Position numbers and translations under genes: made by a program. From Ectocarpus siliculosus (taxonomy: Eukaryota; Sar; Phaeophyceae; Ectocarpales; Ectocarpaceae), in NCBI GenBank assembly GCA_000310025.1, contig FN649738.1:915017-979016 (forward strand): a stretch of 64,000 nt of DNA. Direction: 5' to 3'. The notes under the pieces are model-generated. The model did not search any database and was not told the origin of the DNA. It saw only the letters and a program-made list of their open reading frames with translations. The first letter of the stretch is position 1, and each line of letters opens with the position of its first letter. This document shows, in pieces, positions 24,880-35,453 of the stretch.

Positions 24880-25637
24880 CAGTCAGCGCCCGCAATTAAG
24901 AAACGCTTATTTCAGGTCCAGCCTCGAATTCTTATTGTGGGCTATAAACTCAGCGTATGTATGTCGTTCAGTTTCTTATATATATATATCATGTTTCTTA
25001 TTTTTTTGTCGTGCAGCCAAATCCTGCTGAATTTCTTAAATCGGCAATTAATTTCTTATTTCTCTGCTTTCCTCCCCTCCCATACTCAACCCCGATTCTC
25101 ACTACCGACGGCTGCACGTAAGGCCACTCCCTAGAAGCGAAATGTATTCAACGTCAACGTCTTGCTATCGCTACAAGGTCTTGTACCCCCCTCATGAGTG
25201 AGGGCTGAAACTAAACAAACGCATGAACACCGCATGATGCCTCTCCCGCACGCTGACAGACAACAACGAAAATCAGAGCTTTAGCGCCAGCAAGGCAGAA
25301 CGCAGAGCCCGCAGGGGGTCGGAGGGGGCGCCGCAAAAAAAAACACTCCCCTCTCGGCGTACAACTAATAATTATGCACTATGGGAGGGGGGGGGGGTAG
25401 GGGGAGAGGGGGAAAGAGCGAGAGAGCTGCGGGGGTTGTTTCTTATTCGACACACTCCCCCGTAACCCCTCGTTTCTTACGTTGTAGGGCAGCAGTCGCT
25501 GCTGTGTTTCTTATTGAGACATTTCTTACTGTGTGACCCAGATTGAGCTATGTTTCTTAAGCCTATTTTCTTATTTTTCGTGAAAAAGTGAGCCTCAATT
25601 TCTTAACAAAATATTTCTAAATTGCGGGCGCTAACTG
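24880..25637. mobile_element. Non-autonomous DNA transposon, 758 bp, with repeated TTTCTTA
   Basis: The ends form a 24-bp terminal inverted repeat with two mismatches, beginning CAGTYAGCGCCCGCAATT, flanked on each side by TA (24878-24879 and 25638-25639). CAGT ends plus TA duplication are typical of Tc1/mariner-class insertions. Inside, the heptamer TTTCTTA (or its complement) recurs more than ten times, including inside the ends (AAGAAA), suggesting subterminal transposase-binding sites. A G run and A/G-rich block lie near 25384-25430. No transposase frame is present, so movement would need a helper elsewhere. Confidence 0.8.
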
Positions 25638-26651
25638 TAGCAGTGCTTATTGCTCGTTCGATCAAAAAAATGCAGATAGATGAGCTTCTTCGCTCTTCTT
25701 GTTGGGCATGTGGGATTTCTAAGCTCTCGCTCGATAGATGCCCGCGGATTTATCTATTGTGTACGGCCACACCTCAAGAAGACCCACCAGACACGCCCCC
25801 TTCTGCCCAATCTCAAGCCCAGAAAAAACAGCTAGCGGGACTCTCGCCCGCGGACTAAAAGTGCTCTGCTTCCTAAATGAAACTACTGAAGTAGTACTTC
25901 TTTCTAGTAGACTTGCGGACCACCGAATTTTTTTTCTCTTCCAAAAAACGAGCCGACGGGGGGATGTCGAGAGAGTCAGAGGGGCGTTCCCAGTCAGGCC
26001 TACAGAGCCTCGCAATTGATTGGCTTTAACTTGTCTCGAGCATGCATGTCGTTCATTTCAGTAACAAACAAGAACAACAACATTGTTGTGATACTATATA
26101 GATCTCGTATCTCGGCTGTGCCTGAGCCAAACGTCGGAGAAACAAGACTACATATATATTATATGTAGACAATACACCATCATCATCCTCTCTGCAGCAT
26201 GTAACAACCGTGAGAACTGCAACGACCCGCAAGGAGAACTATTATCATTGTAGCTGCAGCAGCGCGCCAGGTCAGATACAGACTTAAAATTACGAAGAAA
26301 ATAGAACTACGAACAAAAACAACGCGAACTTTGCGAACTACTGGTCCAAGGTCTATTATCAAAAGAAGAGCAGAATCCACGTACTAAGTGCACACGGACG
26401 CCCAGACTCCCCCCACGGAAACTGCTACCCTTGGGAGACGCGCATTGTTACGCGAGCGAGGTCTCAAGCCCCCAGAGATGATGCAGCTCCTAATTTTGGC
26501 AAGCGGAGGTGCTCCGAATTTTGGGATGACGGATGCATGACTTCCTCCAATCGTTACTTGGACGAGTTATCCTGAAGATCATCTGCAGTCAGTCCTAACC
26601 CGTAACACGTCTGTACACATTTTGACTGTGGTAAGTGATGTCCCTACTGGC
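25638..26651. other. Flank without a recognised gene, 3' side of FNIP-like copy 2
   Basis: No gene is seen. This lies downstream of the minus-strand FNIP-like gene and may contain its 3' UTR. Confidence 0.35.
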
Positions 26652-28672
26652 TCAGTAGCCCCACCCCACGCAATAACTCATGGCCTCGCGCATCTGCTTC
26701 TCTTCCTCATCGTCTGATGAATTTTCATTCTCAGTGCATGAGTCGTCGTAGTAGCGCAGCCCGTCCTCTTGTTTTATGGGGGAGTAGGCGTCGTGGATGC
26801 GGCAATCCTTCGGGAGCCAGTCTAACTGCCGGAACTAATCGATCCGCCTCTTCTCACGCCTTCCTGCACAAAGGGCGCAGGCGTCGTGATGCATCTTCCG
26901 CATCCTCCGGAAATGTTGACGCCGTTGACGGCGTCGACCATAACCGCGCCGTGAATTGTTGCATGCTAGCTTCTCGGTCAACTTCGCGACGGGTGCGGTA
27001 AAGTCCCGCAAGCTCGCCGGCCACACCACGCTTCTCAGATTGGCACTACCTCCGCCGGTGAAGCTGGGTGCCAACATGCTATCTCCGCCGTTGAAGCTGG
27101 ATCCAAACACCATCTCTCTCAAGGTTGCAGGCCACTCGATGTTGTCGATGCTCCGGTTGAACATACTTCCAAACTTGAGCACTTCCAAGGTCCGTGGCAG
27201 GGGGGTGACGTCGATTGGCTGGTCGAAATAGCCGTCTCCAAACTCACCAGTGAGAAAGTGTAACTCTCGTAGCGCGTTCGGCCACACAACACCATCCAGG
27301 GGTCTGCGTGAGCCAATCAGAGAGGAGGAGGAGGAGGAGGGGGTGAAATACAAAGGCGGGAGAAACGGGAGCATCAAAGCGAGCGACAAAGCATTTTGTT
27401 TCGTACCGTGGCATGCAAGACTTTCGAAACCTCGCGTGGAAAACGTTGCACCGAGTGGATGGCCAGACCAATTTCCACAAAAGGTGCGTGTTCTTTTGCG
27501 GACGCTGGACAGTCTCCTACGCGGAGAGGAGCGAAAGGTGGGGGCGGCAGGGCGGTAGCATGCGAAGGGCGAACTGATGATGGCTGGGAAGGCGGACCCA
27601 CGTTGTACTGCTTATCGCTACTGCGTGTAAGCGTGGATCTGCCACTGGCATGGCACCGACCTACTTGTTTCGAGTTTTTTTGTGCCGCCATACTACATAA
27701 AAAGAAAATTTCGAAGACTCGTTCGCAAATCCAACCATTGCTCCTCTCGCCAATGTCATGACATGCCATGCACGATGTACTGACTTGCACCATTACGAAT
27801 GCACTGCCACCAATGACAACAGCTAGGTCTTCTACTCACTGGTCGAACTCTCGACTGAACTTCAAAACTCGAAGGTCAGGCGGCCACTGGACTCCCGCGA
27901 TAGGCTGGTTGAAGCACCCTCCGAGAGAGAGGTGTTGGAGTGATGCCGGCCACTGGACTCCGTCGATTGGCTGGTAAAAGGACTCGCTTGAAAAAACGAT
28001 CTGAAGTAGTTGGGAGGGCCATGCCACTCCCGCAATGGGCTGGTTGAATGCACCCCCCAGAACGATATGTTGTAAACCGTCGGGGAAAACTATGTCCTGC
28101 AGCGGCGTGTTGAAATTACGTTGGAGGAGCTCCAGCCGGCGAAGGCTCTCCGGCCAGACCACACCCTTCACCGAAGGACTTTTTTTCTGCCTGGATTTCT
28201 TGGTCGGCTCCGTCGTCCCTGAGCATAGCTTGATCTCCGCCACAGTTGGCGGCCACTTCGCGCCGACAAGGTTTACCTGGAACGGTTCGAAGCGCAACTT
28301 CTCGACGCCGGTCGGCCAGGTGAAACCTTCCTTGTTGATGCACGCGCCCTTTACTATCACCATCCGCTTGATCAGCAGCCGCCGCGCTAGCCTGTTTTCG
28401 GGGGGCGCCTGCATGTTCGCCCGCCCGAAAGGTAATCCCGGCGGCATTTCCCAAGCCCGCACCCTCACTGCCCACGGCCTTCCCTCCCGACACAACCTGC
28501 TGAGCTCAAGGCAGGTCCCTTCGAGCCATCTCACTTTGGTCAAGCCGCTCACCGCCACCAACCCAAGGGCCTTCACGCACAGCCCGGGCGACGGCGGGGA
28601 TCTTACCGGAGACTTCCGTTCATCCGACAGCTGCGACCTCTGCGGGCGTTTGGTGCCAGTAGAAAGCGCCAT
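26652..28672 (-). CDS. FNIP-like (FNQPI/WP) repeat protein, copy 2
   Basis: Three exons on the minus strand: 28672-27840, 27303-26945 (donor could be 26939) and 26821-26652 (TGA), about 453 residues. ATG at 28672 has good context (AAAATGGCG). The protein is collinear with the plus-strand copy: KALGLVAVSG, LEGTC, CREG, then FNIP-like units. Intron 1 is in phase 2 between FDQ and PLDGV, exactly where copy 1 has its intron. This copy has about two more units before that intron (FNQPIAGVAWP, FYQPIDGVQWP, FNQPIAGVQWP) and a Lys/Ser-rich insertion (KKSRQKKSPS) in an earlier unit. The last exon repeats the LPKDC motif of copy 1, which supports it, then ends in a Glu/Asp-rich tail. The intron-2 borders (…CGCG/GTTATG; TTAG/AC) are weak. 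Solenoid scaffold of unknown role. Confidence 0.87.
27860..28075. repeat. About 69-bp coding tandem repeats in FNIP-like copy 2
   Basis: Three consecutive coding units share near-identical DNA around GATTGGCTGGT / AATGGGCTGGTTGAA with a 69-bp period. The DNA-level identity shows recent unit duplication in this part of the gene, beyond protein-level similarity. Confidence 0.75.
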
Positions 28673-29296
28673 TTTCTTGACGTCTTGTGGTTCTTGGCAC
28701 TCTGTTTCCTTGTCGAGTGTGCAGCCATGTACCGCAGGGGCGGGCTTTTGTTCGCGGTTCTGTCCCTTCTTGGCTGGCGTACAGCTTTCGAGCGGACGTT
28801 GAGGAAAAGGGGGGTGGGGGGGGTGGGGGCACTCTTCAACATGTACGTGCGGTAAGCGCCAGCAGTGTTCTTGATGGCCATTTCTCTCAAGCGGCAATTT
28901 GTGTCTGATCCAGCTCTGAATAATCGAACTCCAAACAATTCCGGCATCGACACGGAACACGGATATTGATCGTCTTACCATTTCGATCAGCATACCTAGT
29001 CGCTTTCCTTAAAAGGCAAGGCAACGACATGGTTTCCTTTAGGCGGTTTCTTTTAAGAACCGAAATTCCATTTCCAAAATGTGTAATTTCCCATTCGGAA
29101 AAAGGAACGTCGTGTCTGCCAAGACGCTTCTGATAGTGCAGTCGACTATTGGTTGCACTGCTGGCCATGGAATGCGGCCGTTTGAATGTTTCCACTTGCT
29201 ACCCAGTACCACCTCACCGGATTGGTTTTTCGGGGATCTCTGTGCACTGGGTGACACAACAGCAACAGCAAAGACATCCGCCCGTAGTTGTGCGTA

Positions 29297-29690
29297 TAGT
29301 ACCTCATGCGGGGTAGTTGTGACAGACCGTGAGGCGCTGGGAGGTTGATAATTGCGAAAGGGTGGACTGCTGTTCGAAAAAGGCCCCCCGCTCGAGCACA
29401 CAGCTATGACAGTTTTTTCCGCCATCACAGGTTTGGTTTCGTAGCGACCCCTCTTCACTGACTGAACCAACAAATACCACAAAGCCACCCACCCGCCCGT
29501 ATCTGTGTGTGTGGTGCCTCTTGTGCTGTGGTTTTCAGAGACCGTGACGCGCTGGGAGGCTAAGCAACGAAGTTGGCGAGGGTCAAATGCTGTTCGCAAA
29601 ATGACTGCCGCTCACTGCTGTACAGGTTTGTTGCCGTGTCACCGGTGACGTTGTAGCTATCCCTCCCCACTGATCCGACAGAGAGCAGTT
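29297..29690. repeat. Diverged tandem duplication, unit about 213 bp
   Basis: Copy 1 (about 29297-29465) and copy 2 (about 29511-29690) share ACCGTGAGGCGCTGGGAGG-type, CTGCTGTTCG and CACAGGTTTG-type blocks in the same order. No coding sense is evident. Confidence 0.7.
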
Positions 29691-30489
29691 GACGGGGCTC
29701 ACATCCTCGCAAGAGTGTTAGCAGGAGAGGTGATCTAGCGAGCGAGAAAATGGAGATTTTGTTCGTCGATGTGTGTGTTGGGATGATGCTGCGTCTCTTT
29801 GCGGGTTTGGTCTTGCGGGTCTGAACAAGCGGTGTGTGCGTCAGCTGGCCAACGTTGTTGCTTTGAACGCACCTGGCCACACGGCAACCACACATGCATA
29901 TCAACGGCTGGGATGGCAGCACAATGCTCCGAGGAAAGCCCTTTACATGAGGTCACAACGAGCAGTATTTGCTGCGCAACCGATGTTTTTGTCCGTGTGG
30001 TTTGCATTTCCCAACGCCAACAAAAAACGCGCCATCCGATCAAAGATTGCCATCATTTCCGAATGTATGACCGCTTGGAAACGTGAAACAAAAAATATTC
30101 AGCTGTAAATGTGCAATTTCTGATCCCATAAAGCCGTGTATTAGCGAAGCGTCGAAAATCAACATCGAAATGGGCCGAAAATCAAAATCAAAGTGCATTA
30201 TCGTGGAAAACTGAAAAAAGGGGCTTCGACCATGTTAACGTGGACAGGACACAGACGGGGCGAAAAATCAAAAAAGACCTGGCGCCAGGGGAAGAGCCAG
30301 CAGCGAAGCGGTGATTATTCTAGGTTAGGTTTTGCAGTCTTCTGTTCACGTGTTAGCCGATGTCTCGCCGAATATAGAACGAGTTGCCTCAAGAACGGTA
30401 TCCGGAAGGAGCTGGTACCATGGGCAATTGGGCAATGCCAAGGTTTGGCGCCGTGAGGTGCTAGATGCGCCGGAGAAAACGTGTTGAAG

Positions 30490-30915
30490 CAAAAATGCCA
30501 ACAGTCGCAAGCGGTCACTTCGAGTTCGGTGTTTTTGGCCGCCACGGGTTTGGTTATCCACCGATAACTTTTCGAAGGAGGAAGCAACAGCAACAACAAC
30601 GCCACTCGGCGGGAGGTACCTCTCTGCTCCATCTTTCAAGCCCAAGGTCTGCTACCGTGGGGGATCGTGCGTGTCGGGAAAAAAGTTTTGGTTGTCCCTA
30701 AAATATCCACTTCAGAGAGCGGTTGGTTCAAGTTCGTGGGGATTGTGTGCTCATGGTTTGGTTTTCCAGCCATACCTTTTCGAAGGAGAAGGGGGAGGCA
30801 ACAGCAACAGCAATGCCACCCCGAGGGAGCTAGCTCTACCCAGCATCTTTCTGGTATGCATACCAGGTTAGATGCCTTGGGGTATCGGGAGTGTGGAGAA
30901 AAAAGTTTGCAACTA
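30490..30915. repeat. Diverged tandem duplication, unit about 205 bp
   Basis: Two copies share GGTTTGGTT.TCCA, a CTTTTCGAAGGAG block, CAACAGCAAC and GGGAAAAAAGTTTTG-type ends. Both copies keep one plus frame open with similar peptides (FRRRKQQQQQRH and RRGRQQQQQCHPEG), so a small coding role cannot be excluded. Confidence 0.65.
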
Positions 30916-31576
30916 CCCTCTCCGGCACGGCAGCCGGAAAAAGCCGCGCAGCCCTGTTTTAATCGTCAGTCCGTTCACCGCTTGTCACGATCAGCATTTT
31001 CTCCTCCAGCTCCCAACGAGCCGGCCCGGTTTGGGGCTTCCCGGCGAGCAGAGTCTTTTGGCTACAAATAATGGCCATGGTCTCGGTGGTAGGGTACCTA
31101 TAACTCTATGAGCAGTGTACAGCAGGTCGCGTCGTGCGCTTGCTTTGCAGCGGCCTTGCGGCAGGTGCTCCAAGCCTTCGAAGTATTGAACCCCTTGCCT
31201 CTTTGATTTTGATTTTGAAAAAAAAAGTCCCCAGAGAGAGGAATGTCCATAAAATCAAAGGGCGTCGTCAGGAGGTACGAGTGTTTCGACCAATCAGAGC
31301 TCGATATTTATTTATATTTTTAATGTTTTTGATTTATTGCGCTTCGTTAATACACGGCCTAAGAAACATTCTTTTGTCCGGAATCAGAAAATAGTATTAT
31401 TTTGATTGACAAAAAACGACTTGTAAGAAGCAGCCCCAGAGGGACTTTACGCGCACGAGGGGGGTCGGGGCATTTCTCCAGGAAACCGCATGGATTCTTG
31501 CATTCATTGCATGTCATTCTGTGCGGTCGTGTTTGTGTGAGTACAACGTGCGTGTTTACAACGTTTACTGGAATTC

Positions 31577-31628
31577 GTAGCATCGACCGCGCTAACCGCT
31601 TGAGCTATGATATTACGTCAGTCTTGGT
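31577..31628 (-). repeat. Dispersed repeat with tRNA-like A-box, copy 2
   Basis: Partner of 23094-23150. On the minus strand it reads TAGCTCAAGCGGTTAGCGC, close to a tRNA D-arm, followed 15-20 bases later by ACGAATTCC, which is only weakly like a B box. Confidence 0.4.
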
Positions 31629-32105
31629 CGTACAGCGAAAGATCACGCAACAAAACGTGATCTAGTCTACGAGGCACTTCCCAGGGGACGGCCGTGCAGC
31701 GAAGAATGGATGACAGACAGCGCTACGCAAGTTTCATTCCTCCTGCGGTATCTACCCTCTCAGTGCTAAATAGCATCATTTCTTCCTCTGCAAACTGAGT
31801 ACTACTTAGCGTACACCTTTGTACAGCAGTAGTAAGCAACAGTCAGCGGTAACACGCCATGTCAACCAGACAGCATCAGTAGCTGTGACAGCAAAGCCGC
31901 GTTGTGTGCTAGCAAAACACAACTGAAAGGCATCCATTCTTATTGTTCTACCAGCACACCCAATATATGATGTAAGTACAGGAGCAATAGTCTGTCAACA
32001 CTGGTACGTTCAAACTCATAGGATCGAGCCGCACGTGACCGTGGAGACCCTGATTTGGTTTTGCCCTGAAGAAGACAAGCTCTGCATGTACATCAATCCC
32101 ACAGC

Positions 32106-32288
32106 TTACCTGGCGCTGGCGCCACCACCCCCAGGTTTTAGTCCCAACATATGCCTTTGGGTGATGGTTGGTAAACTCCGGAAGCCATTAAGGCTCCTGG
32201 TGAATACGAGTATGGTGGCCTGGTCTGGACATCCTTGATACGGCTTGCGGTAGCCGTCTTGGTCTCTGTGTCGTTGTTGCTGGTCGTT

Positions 32289-32352
<64 letters not shown>

Positions 32353-33038
32353 TCTTCTGCTGCTTCTGCTGCTGCGGCTGAGTCGACGGCGCCGGCTGTG
32401 GGAGGGCGACTGCTGCTGGAGGAGGGGCTGCTTGTGGGTGGGGAACCTGAACATACATGCTGGTGCCGATTCGAATCTCCACGATGATGCGTGCTACGGT
32501 TCACGGTACTCGTCTTGGGCTTACTATCGTTGTTGCTGTTGTTGTTCGGCTGTTGCTGTTGCTGTTGCTGCTGGTGCTGCTGAGTCGGCGGCGCCGGCGC
32601 CGGCTGGGGTAGTGCCATAGCTGCTGGAGGAGCGGCTGGTTGTGGGCAGGGAACGTGAGCATGCTGGTGCTGATTCAAACCCGCAGGCTGATGCTTGATA
32701 ATGCTTGCGGTAGTCGTCTCCGTCATACGGTCATCGTTGTTGCTGTTCGGCTGCTGCTGCTGCTGCTGCTTTTGCTGAGTCGACGGCACCGGCGCCGGCT
32801 GTGGGAAGGCGACTGCTGTTGCTGGAGCGGCTGCTTGTGGGCGGGAAACCTGAGCATGCTGGTGCTGATTCCAACCTCTAAGGTGGTGGTGGTACAGATG
32901 ACCTTATGGCCAGCCAACACATGAAGTGTGGGTAGGCTCCCGGAGGAACAAAGTGCTGATTCAAACCCCCACGCTGATTCTTGCTATGGCTTGTGGTAGC
33001 TGGCTTGGTCGTTTTGTCGTTGTTGGTGGTGTTGTTCG

Positions 33039-33075
<37 letters not shown>

Positions 33076-33660
33076 AGTCGGCGGTGCCGGTGCCGGCCGC
33101 GGAAGAGCGAGAATTGCTGGAGGCGCGGCTGCTTGTGGGCGGGGAACCTGAGCATGTTGGTCCTGATTCAAATCTCCATGATGATGCATGCTACGGTTCG
33201 CGGTACTTGTCTTGGACTCATTACTGTCGTTGTTGCTGTTGTTGTTCCGCTGTTGCTGCTGCGGCTGAGTCGGCGGCGCCGGCGCCGGCCGGGGTAGCGC
33301 CACGGCTGCTGGAGGCACGGCTGGTTGTGGGCAGGGAACGTGAGCATGGTGCTGCTGCTGATTCAAACCTCGCGGATACTGATGGTATGGATAACCTTGT
33401 GGCCAACCCATTACGTGCGGGTAAGCTCCGGGAGGAACATAGTAAGGGGGAAACATCATCGCTGGGTGGAGAAGGTGTGGTGAGAGCGGAGGAGGCCAAA
33501 CAGGGACACCCATGGCAACATTGGGAGGCGCTGCCACTCGGCCATGTTGCTGCTGCTGCTGTTCATGTGGTTGTTGCGGTGGTTGCTGTTGTTGCTGCGG
33601 TTGCTGCGGTTGCTGTTGCTGCTGCTGCTGTTGCTGCTGCTGCTGTTGGCTCGAACTCAT
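32106..33660 (-). CDS. Gln-rich modular protein, probably decayed or spliced
   Basis: The best continuous frame is ATG at 33660 to TAG at 32878 (260 residues): poly-Gln, a Pro/Tyr-rich part (MFPPYYVPPGAYPHVMG), then modules with consensus NQxQHAHVPxPQ, PPAAVALPxPAPAPPTQ, poly-Gln, NNNSNND. Three more modules lie downstream, but modules 3-4 are open only in a second frame (32789-32106) and module 5 only in the third (32482-32138). So the five modules occupy all three frames of the minus strand. Either small indels between modules have broken the gene, or short introns lie at the joins; I see no strong GT...AG pairs there. No function is recognised. Low-complexity Gln/Asn/Pro proteins of this type are often disordered. 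Confidence 0.55.
32215..33345. repeat. Five tandem modules of 185-290 bp within the Gln-rich gene
   Basis: Each unit carries GGAACCTGAGCATG-like, CTGATTCAAA-like, a GTCGGCGGCGCCGGCGCCGG-like block and a CTG (Gln) run. Units begin near 32455, 32655, 32845, 33140 and 33330. Differences in CTG run length explain most of the size variation. Confidence 0.85.
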
Positions 33661-35453
33661 ACCCGTGCGTGCCTCTGATGTTGGTTGACCCTGCTGCACC
33701 GGCTCTGTGCTCTGGTCTGCTGCACAGACCAGTAGCTAGCACACCCCCAAAAACCTGCGTCGCATCTTCTGCTCCCGCAAAAAAAAAAAGAGTGTTTTCC
33801 CGCCGTATTTGGACTTTGAATCCGTTAGGAAAAATAAATACGTACACACAGCAGCGCTGATCCAGGATATTCATGCAAGGATGTGTTTCGTGTATCGTAA
33901 CAATTGCCCTTCATAGATACTTGCTGACATGCCGAGCAACGTTTTCGAAACTGCCGAAGTCGTTCCCTGCGCTGGTCGGGATCAATCGCGATTCACCGCA
34001 CACGTCTGGGTGAAAAGGAAAAGGGCACGTTTATCTACTAGGTTTGGGCTGACCCTCTTCCACCCTACCCCGTTAGAAGTGCTTGCAAAGTATGCACACG
34101 TAGTCTCGGCGATATGGGTCGACTCACACGCATGTCCCATCTCCAAAACAAACCTACTTCATTCATTGAAGCTCTCGAAGACAGATAGATTTATGTTGAT
34201 TATTTTCCTTCGCAGAAACAAAGAAAGGAACAGGACGGGGAGCAGCATGCCCTTCGGCGAGTAAAGTTCTACAGCAGCATCATACATAGTCTTCTAGGTG
34301 TTCTTAGGGTGGTGGTGCTGTCTGGAAGATTGTTATCATCTCGTTCGTCGAAATCAACTCTCGTTCATGGCGGCATCATCGTCTAGACAGTGATTCCTCA
34401 GGAAAGAGGCCGGCAGAGAGTTGGATTGGAACACGCCGGCCTCCTCGGCCCAGAAGCAAGACTGAACCGCCGTCAAAAGGAGCCGCGGTCAGCAACATGT
34501 TTGTTGTGCGACCTGTTACACAAACAACCTACCATAAGGTTGCGCGAGTCATGTGTTGTAGTGGATTTGTCACGCGACTCTTGATCTCATCAAGAGAAAA
34601 TGAAGCAACGATTTTGTTTGGCGGTAAATATTGCCGTGTTTCTTTCGGTCACGTGAAAAAAGTAAAGTAAAATGATTTACAGATCTCTCTCCCATGGCGC
34701 AGTGAGGGGAGCGGATATCCCTTACTATTTTCGTGGACTAGTCAAGCTTCACACAACAATCCCACACCACAAAAACAGCAAGATTCACCGCTGTGAGGAT
34801 CCATCCAATCGCGAATGACAGAAACGCCCACATCAAAAACAGCAAGGAAACGATGCGAGAGAGAAGATACCCCACCCGCTGCCCCCCTGCCACGCCCATG
34901 ACTCTACAACTCGATAGAATCACACTTCAAATACACTACCGTAGCAAACGTTGGCATGAGCCGTCACGCGGGTTGAGTATTCCCCCGCCAGAAAAAACCT
35001 CCAGTTACAGCAGTAGACGTTGCAAATAAAACATCACTTTCACCCACAAAAAAACGACTCGTGCGCACACGTGTGCACACAAAACACTGGTACGGCTGCC
35101 ATTGCGACCGAATAACGGGATGCAAGCACAATCCCGGTTTCTGCAGAACTGCAGGGCGGGATATATCCCGCGAGCAAAAAGACAATCACGCTGAGAGCAA
35201 TCTCCCCCCCTAGCCTTGAACCTTTTTATTATTTTCCATGCCATTTTTTCCGGACATCGGTCCTTTCACCTTTCGGTACAATTCCGGACACATCAGCCAG
35301 GACGATCAACAACAAAAATCACCCTCAACGCTGGAAGAGGCGGCCGACCACGGCCGATGAAAGGGGGCACGTGGAACGCTGCAGTAGGGGGGGAGGGGGG
35401 GGGGGCGCCTGCTGGATTGGTTCCCGCCGGGAAAGCCTCCTCCAACAACTCAC
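33661..35453. other. Intergenic region: 5' flank of the Gln-rich gene and 3' flank of GRP94
   Basis: No gene is seen. The part at 34740-35200 is A/C-rich on the plus strand, fitting the 3' UTR of the minus-strand GRP94 gene. A G run sits at 35390-35405. Confidence 0.4.

Larger units (their letters stand above)
28673..32105. other. Intergenic stretch with diverged duplications, no recognised gene
   Basis: Apart from the 5' side of the FNIP-like copy 2 gene, this stretch holds two independent about 210-bp duplications and a dispersed repeat, annotated separately. The minus-strand frame is open upstream of 28672 to 28993 but its codons look non-coding (low conservation with copy 1). From about 31670 the plus strand is A/C-rich, fitting a 3' UTR of the minus-strand Gln-rich gene. 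Confidence 0.35.
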
